Source: Peribacillus sp. FSL E2-0218
GTDB lineage: Bacteria > Bacillota > Bacilli > Bacillales > DSM-1321
DNA: 64,000 bases
Direction: 5' to 3'
Assembly: GCF_037992945.1 (NCBI RefSeq)
Contig: NZ_CP150304.1
Location: 2,421,501 to 2,485,500 of the forward strand
The notes under the pieces were generated by a model. That model did not search any database, was not told where the DNA came from, and saw nothing but the letters and a program-made list of their open reading frames with translations. A program made the translations under genes and the position numbers. Of the stretch, positions 1 through 8,618 are shown piece by piece. Every line of letters begins with the position of its first letter. Position 1 is the first letter of the stretch.

Positions 1-1249
1 TTAGAAAATAATAACAGAGATAAACATTATACTAACTTTAAAAGTTTCTTTTTAACATTCATTGATATACACTCCTCTTTTTCTATGTTTATAGATAAAT
101 TGTCCCTAAACCCCTAAGTCTATAGTATGGAATATTTATGAAAAAATAAAGTTTTTTACAAAAATAGAAATAATATAAGTAAAAAGGAGTGAATTTAAAC
201 TATAAATGGTTGGATTGCATGAATATAGGAATTTCTAGCCTTGGAAGGTACAATTTAGTGAGAACTTCAGTTTTATATTTAATTGATGATTGCGTAGGAT
301 TCCATATGAATGAACCTAATTTATAAAAAATAATGGATATCTCCAAAAAAGATTTATGAGAGGAAGCATTTGAAAATCAGTCGAGGACAAGTATTTTTGT
401 TAAAAAACACAATGAATATTAGTGAATTTAAAGAGTGGAATAATAAAATAGACATAAATCAATAATCAACTGGGTTAGTTATTAAAGATAATAAACAAGC
501 AGATTCGTATAATATAACTGCCAAAGAATTATTTGAAAAGATTGGTAAAATATATTAAAAAAATGTTATTAGAGACAAAATATTTTTTATAGCAAAAAGA
601 ATGAGGAATAATTTCATCCAAGGAATAAAAAAATAGGTGATATTAAATCTGATCATAAAGAATTCAATAAAAAGAAATGGATATTTAATGTATATTATGT
701 CTTTAATAGAGGTCTAAAAATAATAAAGAATTTAAATTTTTATTATTAGCATTTTTATTTTTAAAAAAGATGCTTTTTATATTAATTAATTATGATTTCG
801 TATCGAGTAATACAATGGATAAATTCTTATTTAATATTTTTGAGGGGATATTCAAAATTGCGACACAGAATAATTGTGAATTTGTAGCTTGACGGGGAGT
901 AAATTAAAATGAATCAAAAACTTCGGAACCTAGGTTGAAAATAGATTTAGGTTTTCCAATGATTAAATTCCTCAAACTTTGTGGTGTTACGAGCCCAATA
1001 ACTATTCACATAACACCTAGCGATCTTAATTTTAATTGATGCTTCCGTTTTGATTAGATAACTTAACAACAGATTTAAATTTACTGATATTATATTATCC
1101 TTTCCTAGTCTGTAATACACAGGTCATATCACTCGGATATTTAAAACTTATTTTTTAGGATTATTCTCAAACTATTTACAACAAGTACGATAATATGGTG
1201 CTGTAAGATAAACACAATTTGATTAGTGGTATAATGGAAGAACTAATTC
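1..1249. other. AT-rich region with decayed coding fragments
   Basis: No intact gene is visible. The stretch is clearly richer in A+T than the rest of the window. Between about 219 and 558 on the + strand, short reading-frame pieces follow one another, each closed by a stop: one begins with ATG at 219 (start MNIGISSLGRYN), and a later one ends NITAKELFEKIGKIY before TAA near 558. They look like remains of a small gene, but I do not recognise a family. The composition and decay suggest transferred DNA being lost. Confidence 0.4.
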
Positions 1250-1915
1250 TTAATTAGATTTATTTATATTAATTTCACTTATGATATTAATTAATTGTTG
1301 ACCATCAATAAGTATAATAGGCTTATTAGCTACATAATGTACAGCCGTATTAGCAAAGGAGCTAGTTGTAACATAAAATCCTTCCTGAGCTTGTATGTCG
1401 ATTAAAGCACTGTGAAACTTTTGAATTTCGGGACGTCCGATTCTTTTAGTAGCGTATCTCTTACATTCAACTATTGAAATATAGCCTTCTTTTCTTAATA
1501 TAATATCTTTTCCACCATCTCCACTTGCCGAAGTAACTGTAGCTTCGTACCCTTTCGAAGAAAATAAGTCTGCTATGTAATATTCAAAGTCCCTATGTGG
1601 CATCATTTTTAGGTTATCGAGGTCAGCCCCATTTTTTAGTTTTTCTAATCTTTCTCTTTCTTTTTGTTTTTTAATTAGGGCTTGTTCATTTTTCTTCATT
1701 AATTTATATTTGTGAAGGGAAAAGAATAGTCCTATACAGAGAGCAAAAAGGTATCCCCACTGGAACAAATTCCAATCCCTTGAAAGGCTAATTAAATTGT
1801 CTAAGAATAAGGCAATTAAATGTAAAATATAAAATATAAGAAATATGCCTAAAAAAAGAGTAAGTAAAATAAGTTCACTACTTTTCGAAGTAGCTTTTCT
1901 TTTTCTGCGAGCCAT
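1250..1915 (-). CDS. membrane-anchored Mrr-type restriction endonuclease-like protein
   Basis: A 221-residue protein with two hydrophobic segments near the N terminus (about 15-38 and 52-67), a charged Lys/Glu-rich linker (70-95), and a C-terminal Mrr_cat-like nuclease fold (about 107-205). The PD-(D/E)xK-type core is visible as D133-GGKD137 followed by E150-C-K152. Mrr-family domains cleave DNA, often modified DNA; the membrane anchor implies activity at the envelope, for example on incoming DNA, which is inference. ATG at 1915 is chosen over an in-frame TTG at 1918 because AGGAGG (1924-1929) lies 8 nt from the ATG and only 5 nt from the TTG. The gene stands alone, with no methyltransferase nearby, in AT-rich DNA unlike its neighbours, which suggests transfer. 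Confidence 0.75.
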   Translation of the reverse strand: MARRKRKATSKSSELILLTLFLGIFLIFYILHLIALFLDNLISLSRDWNLFQWGYLFALCIGLFFSLHKYKLMKKNEQALIKKQKERERLEKLKNGADLDNLKMMPHRDFEYYIADLFSSKGYEATVTSASGDGGKDIILRKEGYISIVECKRYATKRIGRPEIQKFHSALIDIQAQEGFYVTTSSFANTAVHYVANKPIILIDGQQLINIISEININKSN

Positions 1916-1918
1916 CAA

Positions 1919-2304
1919 TAATCCCTCCTAAGTTTATTTTTTCCAATATTGCGGAAATTTAGAGGGGAGGATAAGAAATATTTTTTTTGAGACAGTATGA
2001 TAAATTAATTACTCAAGGATTTAAATTTAGCTTAAAGAAGGTTTTCAAACTCTTAAAGTCAATTCATAAAGAGGTAACGAACGTTGTTCCTGATGGTCTT
2101 TATTTATAAAGTTGAATTGTACAAATAAACTGCACTCAATAAAATAAAAACCCCTCCAATTTTTTGCAATTGGGGGGGAGATAATTCACATAAATGGAAA
2201 CTTTAATAAACAAGCCATAAGACCTTGATTTTTTATTTTTGTGGCGTGAAATCATAGTTATATCAACACTTTTAGCGTTCGAAAAACTATAAAAACCTTA
2301 CTCC
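1919..2304. other. intergenic, AT-rich, no gene seen
   Basis: Apart from the hairpin at 2142-2178, nothing is recognisable. The composition matches the decayed left edge of the window. Confidence 0.5.
2142..2178 (-). terminator. rho-independent terminator after the nucleoid-associated gene
   Basis: The arms CCAATT/AATTGG extend with C-rich/G-rich sequence. Read on the minus strand, the stem is followed by a T-rich tract. It lies about 130 nt past the stop of the gene ending at 2305. Confidence 0.6.
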
Positions 2305-3366
2305 TCAAACCTTCCTACTAATCTTCTCCACAATCTCCATCAAATCATCCGGCCTATGAAATTCAATCGGCGACACGCCTTTATCGAACTCGATCGTATC
2401 GGATTCTATCATCAATACATATTTCCCGTTAATCTTCCCTAAATGAATGCTGTCGCCGAAATCGGCTAGAAGTCCTTTGATGGATGTACTGCCAAGCTTC
2501 ATTCGTAATTCAGCTTCAGGTGTATGCTCGACAATCTGGGCTGTTGCTTCGACGACCTGATGGGTTTCAAGGCGTTCTTGAATTTCCCGCTTTTCACTTG
2601 TTTCCCAGATTTCCAGGTCTTGTTCGAATTTATGCAATTCGTCACTGTTTTCTTCGAATTGGGCGGATACATGTTCATGGACCATGTGGATGACCTGGTT
2701 TTTCATGATTTCCGGCATCGATTCGCCATATTCGACGAATTTCAGGAAATCCTCGAAGTAGCGGGCGTGTGAGGCCTGGTGGATTTTCAGTTCGGCTTCT
2801 TCGACGATTCCTTCTTCGGGCATGTAGGGGTATTGAATCGATTTCATATTTTTTGTGGTGATGGCCATTTCGACGTGCCTGATCAAGGTGCGTTCGTCCG
2901 AAATCGAAGCGACCTTTGGCTCGAAATCACATTTAAGCAAGAAAACGAATGGTTCATCGAAATACTTCGTTAATTTGGCGGAAGCGATGAGGAAAACACC
3001 GCCGCGGACGGCACTCGTATCGATATATGACCGTGTGAATTGTTCGTTTTCGGTCTGGAATTCTTCTTTTGTTTTGGCATAGCGTACACGGCTAAATGCA
3101 TTGTAATTAGGGTTCGAATCAAGTGCATGTCCTTCCTCGACAATGAAGGTGCCGATTTTCGTCGGTACTTGTTCCGTTTTTGGATGACGGTCCACTTTTC
3201 GTTTGGAGATTTTCATCAATTCCCCATCCAGGAAATCCTTTAGCGGGCTTTCTTCGTACTCTGCCGTATCAAGCGTTTGAAAATGTTTAAAACGTTTATC
3301 GGCCTGATCGCCCTTTCCTTCGACTTGAATTAAATAAAAAGACAGATAGGTAATCGTAAAATCCAT
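2305..3366 (-). CDS. nucleoid-associated protein (NdpA/YejK family)
   Basis: A 353-residue protein of the 37-kDa nucleoid-associated family (NdpA/YejK, PF04245), as judged from its opening (MDFTITYLSFYLIQ), the mixed alpha/beta N-terminal half and overall length. Family members bind DNA and the nucleoid; their exact role is unclear. No signal peptide or membrane segment is present, so it is cytoplasmic. The ATG at 3366 is preferred to the upstream in-frame TTG (3384) because AAGGTGA sits directly upstream of the ATG at normal distance. It is monocistronic, with its own terminator downstream. Base composition rises to the window's normal level here, so the chromosomal backbone appears to begin at this gene. 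Confidence 0.8.
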   Translation of the reverse strand: MDFTITYLSFYLIQVEGKGDQADKRFKHFQTLDTAEYEESPLKDFLDGELMKISKRKVDRHPKTEQVPTKIGTFIVEEGHALDSNPNYNAFSRVRYAKTKEEFQTENEQFTRSYIDTSAVRGGVFLIASAKLTKYFDEPFVFLLKCDFEPKVASISDERTLIRHVEMAITTKNMKSIQYPYMPEEGIVEEAELKIHQASHARYFEDFLKFVEYGESMPEIMKNQVIHMVHEHVSAQFEENSDELHKFEQDLEIWETSEKREIQERLETHQVVEATAQIVEHTPEAELRMKLGSTSIKGLLADFGDSIHLGKINGKYVLMIESDTIEFDKGVSPIEFHRPDDLMEIVEKISRKV

Positions 3367-3631
3367 GCTTGTCACCTTTTCCAATTAGTATATATATGTC
3401 CCGTTCTTTTCTTATGACTTAATAAGTATAGAGATGAACGGTGATTGCGTCAACATCCTAAATGTCTTCAAAGCTCCGGTAATCCTCTTTTGTTATAAAT
3501 CAGCGTACAAGGTCCTTAGATATGGGTGAAAAGTACTTATTCATAGGCAGTTTTATCTAAATAATTAAAGAAAGTTGGGCACTATGTCGAAATAATAAAT
3601 AGTGGTAGAGAAAATGGGAGGCAATTTAGTG

Positions 3632-4930
3632 ATGAAAAGTAGATGGAGAAGCAGGCGGAAAATAGAGACCATAGATTACTCGCAATTCAAGGATCAGATC
3701 GGTATTGATATTACCGAATATCCGGGTGTATTGACGCAAGTGGACATGATTCATCTAACGATTGCGGACTTATGTATCATTCGTTCCATGCAGGACAAGG
3801 TGAAAGATCATTTGACCGAAATAGTCGATAATTTTTATAAAAATTTGGAAAATGAACCTTCATTAAAGGAAATCATTTCTGATAACAGTTCCGTTGAAAG
3901 GCTGAAAAAGACCCTGCATCGACATATGTTCGAAATGTTCAGCGGCACGATCAATGATGCGTATATCAAACAGCGCTATGTGATCGCGCACGTGCATGTC
4001 CGCATCGGACTGCAGCCAAAATGGTATATGAGCGCATTCCAAGATTTATTGCAATCAGTAATCATTCATGTGCTTTCCAACTTAAAGGATATGGACCAAT
4101 ATCAGAATAACATCTTGGCTGTCACAAAAATCTTCAATTTAGAGCAGCAAATCGTTTTAGAGGCGTATGAACTTGAAAATGAGAAAATTCGTCAAGAAAA
4201 CCTGGACGCAAAAGAAACGATAAAGCGGCAGGTGAACCATAATGCAGAAGAGTTGGCAGCGATCAGTGAGGAGACTAGCTCGGCGACTCAATTGATGGCA
4301 AATAAGGTCTCTGAAATTCATGGTTTCACCGAGAAGGGATCAGAAATCGCGATTCAGGCAGAGGGGAAATCGAATGAAGGAGTGGCGCTGTTACAAGGAT
4401 TAGAGAAAAGATTGATGAGAACGCAGGAGCAGATGAAGATCATTGCCAAGGATATGGAGCAGCTATCGAAAACTTCCAAGGAAATCGAACGGATCGTCAC
4501 GATCATTACATCCATTGCGGAACAAACGAATTTGTTGGCACTGAACGCAGCGATTGAAGCGGCAAGAGCAGGTGAAAATGGTAAAGGTTTTGCGGTTGTA
4601 GCGGGTGAGGTAAGGAAGCTGTCGGAAAATACCAAGGATTCCGTCTCGGAGGTCGTGAAGCTGGTTAGCGGCATCGCTCATTTTACCGATATAATGAATA
4701 CATCGATTTCCTTGGTTAGCGGGGAAATCACGGAAGGTACGAAGCAAGGGAAGGAAACGGGCTTGTTTTTTACCGACATCGCCAAGGCCATGCTTACAGT
4801 AAAAGAGCAAAATATTAAAACAACCAAGGAGATGACAGAACTGAGTGCGATATTCGATGAAATTAACGAAGCGTTCAATCAAGTTGCGGTTTCCTCAGAT
4901 CAATTGACGGAAATGACACTGAACCTGTAA
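3632..4930 (+). CDS. hemAT: heme-based aerotaxis transducer HemAT
   Basis: A globin-coupled methyl-accepting chemotaxis protein that senses oxygen and signals to CheA/CheW. Residues about 20-180 form the sensor globin; the proximal heme histidine is H122 in the VHVRIGLQPKWYM motif. Residues about 190-432 are the cytoplasmic MCP coiled coil with the highly conserved hairpin tip (EQTNLLALNAAIEAARAGE). There is no transmembrane segment, as in B. subtilis HemAT. Start choice: ATG 3632 has GGGAGG at 3616-3621, and it yields 432 residues, matching what I recall for the B. subtilis protein; the in-frame GTG at 3602 lacks a site. Monocistronic. Confidence 0.93.
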   Translation: MKSRWRSRRKIETIDYSQFKDQIGIDITEYPGVLTQVDMIHLTIADLCIIRSMQDKVKDHLTEIVDNFYKNLENEPSLKEIISDNSSVERLKKTLHRHMFEMFSGTINDAYIKQRYVIAHVHVRIGLQPKWYMSAFQDLLQSVIIHVLSNLKDMDQYQNNILAVTKIFNLEQQIVLEAYELENEKIRQENLDAKETIKRQVNHNAEELAAISEETSSATQLMANKVSEIHGFTEKGSEIAIQAEGKSNEGVALLQGLEKRLMRTQEQMKIIAKDMEQLSKTSKEIERIVTIITSIAEQTNLLALNAAIEAARAGENGKGFAVVAGEVRKLSENTKDSVSEVVKLVSGIAHFTDIMNTSISLVSGEITEGTKQGKETGLFFTDIAKAMLTVKEQNIKTTKEMTELSAIFDEINEAFNQVAVSSDQLTEMTLNL

Positions 4931-5011
4931 GGAGTTGTGTATTTCAAAAATCAACTCGCTAGAATATCCGCAGTAATCATTACAAAAAAAGGTTGGCAAA
5001 AAAAGAAATAC

Positions 5012-5040
5012 TTGAAAACAGCAGCGGTTAATGTTATATT
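5012..5040 (+). promoter_or_regulatory. sigma-A promoter of candidate small RNA
   Basis: TTGAAA (5012-5017), a 17-nt spacer and TATATT (5035-5040) predict a transcript start near 5047. No ORF follows before the strong terminator at 5136-5165. Confidence 0.65.
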
Positions 5041-5046
5041 AATAAA

Positions 5047-5165
5047 GCGATGAGCTAATTTGTGTAAGCCGCAGAACAAGCTTTTAGCTAAACGTCGGGA
5101 TGTGGCCTGACGGTTCTACGCCTCAAACGCATCAAAGACGCCTGCTGCGTGCAGGCGTCTTTTTC
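5047..5165 (+). ncRNA. candidate structured small RNA between hemAT and tatA
   Basis: About 119 nt bounded by a good promoter and an intrinsic terminator. Predicted stems: AGCTAA 5053-5058 with TTAGCT 5084-5089, containing an inner AAGC/GCTT pair; a perfect 7-bp stem (one G-U pair) 5093-5099 with 5106-5112 and a six-base loop; then the terminator. The second hairpin with the following GGTTCTACG resembles P2 and J2/3 of purine riboswitches, but no matching P3 is evident and no gene follows on this strand. ACGCCT near 5118-5123 could also pair with AGGCGT in the terminator's 3' arm. Either a trans-acting sRNA or a degenerate riboswitch; the 3' end overlaps the tatA stop on the other strand. Confidence 0.5.
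5136..5165 (+). terminator. strong intrinsic terminator
   Basis: AGACGCCTGC pairs with GCAGGCGTCT around a short loop and runs into TTTTT at 5160-5164. It ends the small RNA (and any hemAT read-through) and lies just past the tatA stop, so it may act in both directions. Confidence 0.85.
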
Positions 5166-5370
5166 ATTTGGCGGATTCTTTCCTAGCCGTTTCGACATCT
5201 TCTTTGAATTCCTCTTGGATTTCTTCCGTAATCCCCTTTGTTGCATCCTTGAACTCCCTGAGGGAGGTGCCGACTGCTCGTCCGATTTGCGGGAGCTTAT
5301 TCGGTCCAAAAACGACCAAAGCTAGCAGTAGAATCACTATTAAACCGGGAAAACCAATGTTTGAAAGCAT
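5164..5370 (-). CDS. tatA: twin-arginine translocase subunit TatA
   Basis: A 68-residue TatA/E-type protein: a short N terminus, one transmembrane helix (about residues 7-22), the conserved FGP hinge followed by KLPQIGRAVG at the start of the amphipathic helix, and a charged C-terminal tail. TatA oligomers form the pore through which folded proteins are exported. ATG 5370 is chosen because GGAGTG lies 8 nt upstream; the longer in-frame start at 5379 has none. No tatC is adjacent, so it is a stand-alone TatA as seen for TatAc in B. subtilis. Confidence 0.9.
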   Translation of the reverse strand: MLSNIGFPGLIVILLLALVVFGPNKLPQIGRAVGTSLREFKDATKGITEEIQEEFKEDVETARKESAK

Positions 5371-5546
5371 GAAAATCACTCCAATCGAATCTGTTAGTTA
5401 ATATTATAGACCCCTGATATGTATTTGCAAAGGCTATTTACTATTTATTGTAAAGATTCAAGCCTACAGATTAGGCTAACGATCGTTCCATTGTGACCGG
5501 TCCTTCAATAGTTCGTGATAATTTCCTTGCTAAGGAATGAAATAAC

Positions 5547-5575
5547 TTGCAAGGTTGAAGGAAATTATGTATTAT
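5547..5575 (+). promoter_or_regulatory. sigma-A promoter of 6S RNA
   Basis: TTGCAA (5547-5552), 17-nt spacer, TATTAT (5570-5575). The predicted start at about 5582-5585 coincides with the first base of the closing stem of the RNA. Confidence 0.7.
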
Positions 5576-5582
5576 AACTATA

Positions 5583-5770
5583 CAAGCTGCGTTGTTCGTA
5601 ATGATAATTAAGTTTTAACCTTTAAGCTGTAATAGGGAGTTTTACATCGAAACAGGAATGTTATGCCTCGTCACTGACCTGGACAACAGGATTGTTTCTG
5701 CAAACACCCACTTTGAGGAGTGGTGGTTTAAAACTTTCTTACTTGAATACGGCAATGGCGGCTTCCAATT
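5583..5770 (+). ncRNA. ssrS: 6S RNA
   Basis: About 188 nt with 6S architecture. The ends pair as AAGCTGC...GCGGCTT, followed inward by TTG/CAA, giving the closing stem. The 5' end reads GTTGTTCG and the 3' end ATACGGCAATGGCGGCTT, as in Firmicute 6S RNAs; internal blocks such as CACCCACTTTGAGGAGTGG form side hairpins flanking the single-stranded bubble. 6S RNA binds the housekeeping RNA polymerase holoenzyme by mimicking an open promoter and templates pRNA synthesis. B. subtilis has two copies; which one this corresponds to cannot be told. The assignment rests on remembered consensus, not a covariance search. Confidence 0.72.
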
Positions 5771-5777
5771 TTAATTT

Positions 5778-5811
5778 GAAAACCAGTTCCCATTAGGAAC
5801 TGGTTTTTTTG
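5778..5811 (+). terminator. terminator after 6S RNA
   Basis: AACCAGTTCC pairs with GGAACTGGTT around CATTA, followed by seven T. Confidence 0.88.
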
Positions 5812-6014
5812 TTGTGTTCAAGAAGAAGAAGCATGGTGAAGTTGGATTATTGATGATTGTGGAATTTTATATTGAATTATCTGATAATTGCTGTTTATAA
5901 TGATAAATAGATAACAAAGTTCACTATTTGTATAAATAGTGATGAAATATTTTTTTGAAAAGTAAGCGTTATCATTTGGGTGATGTATCGAAAATCATGG
6001 GAGGAGTTAGTTTA

Positions 6015-7370
6015 ATGGCTAAAATCAACACGGCAGAGGTAATAGGCAACAGTCGATTTAACCGCTTTCATTTCGGTTTGCTAGCATGGTGCTTCGTAAT
6101 TATCCTTTTTGATGGCTACGATCTTGTTATTTATGGGACAGTCGTTCCGATATTGACCGATGAGTGGAACCTCACTTCAGTCGAGGCAGGGGCCATGGGA
6201 AGCTACGGTTTGTTTGGAATGATGTTCGGGGCAATCTTTTTTGGCATATTGGCGGATCGGATTGGCAGAAAGAAAGTTATTGCCATCTCATTGATTTTAT
6301 TTAGTTTATTTACGTTGTTATGTGGTTTTGTAGATACGCCTTCGATGTTTTCGACTTTTCGGTTTTTAGCGGGCTTGGGTCTGGGGGGCGTCATGCCAAA
6401 TGTGATTGCTTTATTGACGGATTATTCACCGAAAAGGATGAGGAGCATGGTCGTTTCAATCGTTTTATGCGGTTATTCTGTTGGCGGAATGCTTGCCCCC
6501 ATCCTTGGAATTGTACTTATACCCTCAGTAGGTTGGGAATCCATTTTCTGGTTTGCGGGTATACCATTGTTATTTATACCTATTTTGCTGAAGCGATTGC
6601 CGGAGGCCACGTCGCATCTTATCCGGGTTAATAGAAAAGAGGAATTGCTCAACATATTGAACAGGGTCGATCCAGCAAACAAATGTAATATGGAAGACGA
6701 TATTTTAGATTTGGAAAAAAAGGATGTAAACATACCAATCATTGGGTTGTTTAAGGACTCTCGCACTTTTGGCACGCTGATGTTTTGGACTGCCTATTTT
6801 ATGTGCTTGTTGATGATATTCGGATTGAATACATGGCTTCCAAAGCTGATGCTTGAGGCTGGATATGCACTGAACTCAAGCTTAGGTTTCTTGGTCGTCC
6901 TTCAAGGGGGAGCCATCGCGGGTACTCTCATCATTGCTAAACTGTGTGATCGATATGGGTTTAAAAGAATGCTCGTGCCCATGTATGCGCTTGGGGCAAT
7001 CAGTTTGACTTTAATGGGTATGGGAGGCAACTTGTTCTGGATTTACATATTGGTAGTTGTTGCAGGAGCTTGTACGATTGGTTCCCAGAACCTTATACAG
7101 GCCTTTGTTTCCCAATACTACCCAGCCGTCATCCGGTCGACGGCACTTGGCGTGGCCTCTGGGATCGGAAGGATTGGCGGGATGCTTGGACCGATACTTG
7201 GCGGTTTTTTATTATCCATTTCATTACCCATTCAATTAAATTTCATTGCCTTTGCCATTCCTGGTCTAATTGCCGCCATCGCTTTATCATTTGTTCCAGT
7301 GAAACAGGATTACTACAAAAGTGATCTTTCTAAGCCAAGAGCTGGCATGAAAGTCGAAACGAAGAATTGA
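6015..7370 (+). CDS. MFS transporter, aromatic acid:H+ symporter type
   Basis: A 451-residue, 12-helix major facilitator. The first helix carries the DGYDLVIYG motif typical of the aromatic acid:H+ symporter group (PcaK/BenK-like), and the loop after helix 2 has the MFS signature GILADRIGRKK; a matching CDRYGFKR lies in the second half. Family members import benzoate, hydroxybenzoates or related acids with protons across the cytoplasmic membrane. Start: ATG 6015, with GGGAGGAG at 5999-6006; the open frame extends upstream to 5955 without a ribosome site. No aromatic catabolic genes are adjacent, so the substrate is open. Monocistronic. Confidence 0.85.
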   Translation: MAKINTAEVIGNSRFNRFHFGLLAWCFVIILFDGYDLVIYGTVVPILTDEWNLTSVEAGAMGSYGLFGMMFGAIFFGILADRIGRKKVIAISLILFSLFTLLCGFVDTPSMFSTFRFLAGLGLGGVMPNVIALLTDYSPKRMRSMVVSIVLCGYSVGGMLAPILGIVLIPSVGWESIFWFAGIPLLFIPILLKRLPEATSHLIRVNRKEELLNILNRVDPANKCNMEDDILDLEKKDVNIPIIGLFKDSRTFGTLMFWTAYFMCLLMIFGLNTWLPKLMLEAGYALNSSLGFLVVLQGGAIAGTLIIAKLCDRYGFKRMLVPMYALGAISLTLMGMGGNLFWIYILVVVAGACTIGSQNLIQAFVSQYYPAVIRSTALGVASGIGRIGGMLGPILGGFLLSISLPIQLNFIAFAIPGLIAAIALSFVPVKQDYYKSDLSKPRAGMKVETKN

Positions 7371-7669
7371 GCATTCCATGCAAAGGCATGAAAGGAGAGG
7401 ATTTCTGCTATTATTTCGTGCTTTTCTTCTTTTTGGCAGTCCATTTACAGTGCGGATTACTTCACATGCTCGCATTGATCTAATCTTCCATGCTCTTACA
7501 GTAATGAAGGAAAAGAAGTAGAAACTGCACTCATTGTTCATAATTTCGTAATACGTATTGCTCCAATATCTTAAGAAAAAATGTTAGAATGAGTGTACGG
7601 ATAATTAATTCCTCCTTGAAAAGGGAGGGAAGCAGTAATTAATCTCATCTCTTGAGAGGAGTCACCACG
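7371..7669. other. intergenic, no gene seen
   Basis: About 300 nt. A weak CCTCC/GGAGG hairpin lies near 7611-7630 just upstream of the next small gene. Nothing else is recognisable. Confidence 0.4.
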
Positions 7670-7858
7670 TTGAAAATTTTAAAACATTCAATATTTTGGT
7701 TATGCATGATCGGGACATTATTCTCAATGGTTTATTTCTTTGTAGCGGAAATACCGTTGTACATTAAATTGTTAGGCGGAGCCATCATTCTTTATCTTGC
7801 TTATGATTTATTTACTGAATCAAGGGAAAGAAAGCGCAAGGAAGCAATGGATGCTTAA
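7670..7858 (+). CDS. small two-helix membrane protein, unknown function
   Basis: 62 residues with two hydrophobic segments (about 5-25 and 28-46) and a basic/acidic tail ending RERKRKEAMDA. No family recognised. TTG 7670 is used because AGAGGA (about 7655-7660) is 9 nt upstream; a longer frame from TTG 7652 has no site. It has its own terminator at 7871-7896. Confidence 0.6.
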   Translation: MKILKHSIFWLCMIGTLFSMVYFFVAEIPLYIKLLGGAIILYLAYDLFTESRERKRKEAMDA

Positions 7859-7870
7859 TGCATAAAGTCA

Positions 7871-7896
7871 AAATCCCTCAAAGAGGGATTTTTTTT
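7871..7896 (+). terminator. intrinsic terminator
   Basis: AAATCCCTC / GAGGGATTT with a three-base loop, followed by a run of T. Confidence 0.88.
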
Positions 7897-7949
7897 GTTG
7901 GTATGACATAAAGGTAGTGTTGATTGTTTCTTTTTTTCGTCCGTCGTTT

Positions 7950-8276
7950 TCAGTGCCTGGGAGCCCAGAGGATGACTGAAACACCGACTAAACAGATGGC
8001 AGCCCCAATCCAATCGAATGCATCTGGCGTTTTCCTATCGATGCCCCATCCCCATAATACCGATAAGACAATGAAAACCCCGCCATAAGCGGCATAGACA
8101 CGCCCAAAGGTAGGAAACGTTTGGAAAGTGGCAATGATGCCGTATAACACCAGCCCGAAGCCTCCAATCAAACCTAGATAAATGGATTTGCCTTCTCTTA
8201 ACCATTGCCAAATAAGATATCCTCCGCCAATTTCAGCAAGGCCAGCCATAAGGAATATCCCGATCGTTACTAACAT
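7950..8276 (-). CDS. YnfA family (UPF0060) membrane protein
   Basis: 108 residues, four transmembrane helices. The motifs AEIGGGYL in helix 1, FGRVYAAYGGVF in helix 3 and the end WAPR are characteristic of UPF0060/YnfA, a family in the drug/metabolite transporter fold. The function is uncertain; some homologues have been linked to small-multidrug efflux. It starts at ATG 8276 with GAGGGA upstream. Monocistronic, reading against the preceding small gene. Confidence 0.9.
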   Translation of the reverse strand: MLVTIGIFLMAGLAEIGGGYLIWQWLREGKSIYLGLIGGFGLVLYGIIATFQTFPTFGRVYAAYGGVFIVLSVLWGWGIDRKTPDAFDWIGAAICLVGVSVILWAPRH

Positions 8277-8359
8277 CTATGTATCCCTCGCTTTCTCGTT
8301 GAAATTTTACCATATTTAACAGGCTCTTTGAAAAAAAAGAAAATCATCGGTGGGCAACA

Positions 8360-8581
8360 ATGTACAGCATGAAATCTATCCTTGCCAAGATTGTTGGAGC
8401 CTCAAAATATTTGATGCTGATGACGGATAGCGAGCAAAAAACTCTCCAGGTGGCCATGGGCTTATATGTAATGGAAGGAGAGTATGAAATCGAGAGTGGA
8501 GTGTTTACAGTTGAAAGGGACACATCCCAAAAATACGCTTCATTTGGGTTGCGATGGAGATGCATGGGGTACTATACCTAA
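8360..8581 (+). CDS. doubtful small ORF
   Basis: A 73-codon frame (start MYSMKSILAKIVG) in the 340-nt gap before the EamA transporter. No ribosome site is convincing and a frame of similar length lies on the other strand (8344-8565). The middle (MEGEYEIESGVFTVERD) has protein-like composition, but no family is recognised. It could be chance or a decayed gene. Confidence 0.2.
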   Translation: MYSMKSILAKIVGASKYLMLMTDSEQKTLQVAMGLYVMEGEYEIESGVFTVERDTSQKYASFGLRWRCMGYYT

Positions 8582-8618
8582 AACGGAACTATCGTAATCT
8601 AGTTGAGGAGTTGAAACC

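Noticed and set aside
5047..5165. Calling the small RNA a purine riboswitch
   Set aside because: P2 and part of J2/3 look similar, but P3 and its loop contacts are absent and no purine gene follows.
7057..7324. Overlapping frames inside the MFS gene
   Set aside because: Shadows of the main frame with no start signals.
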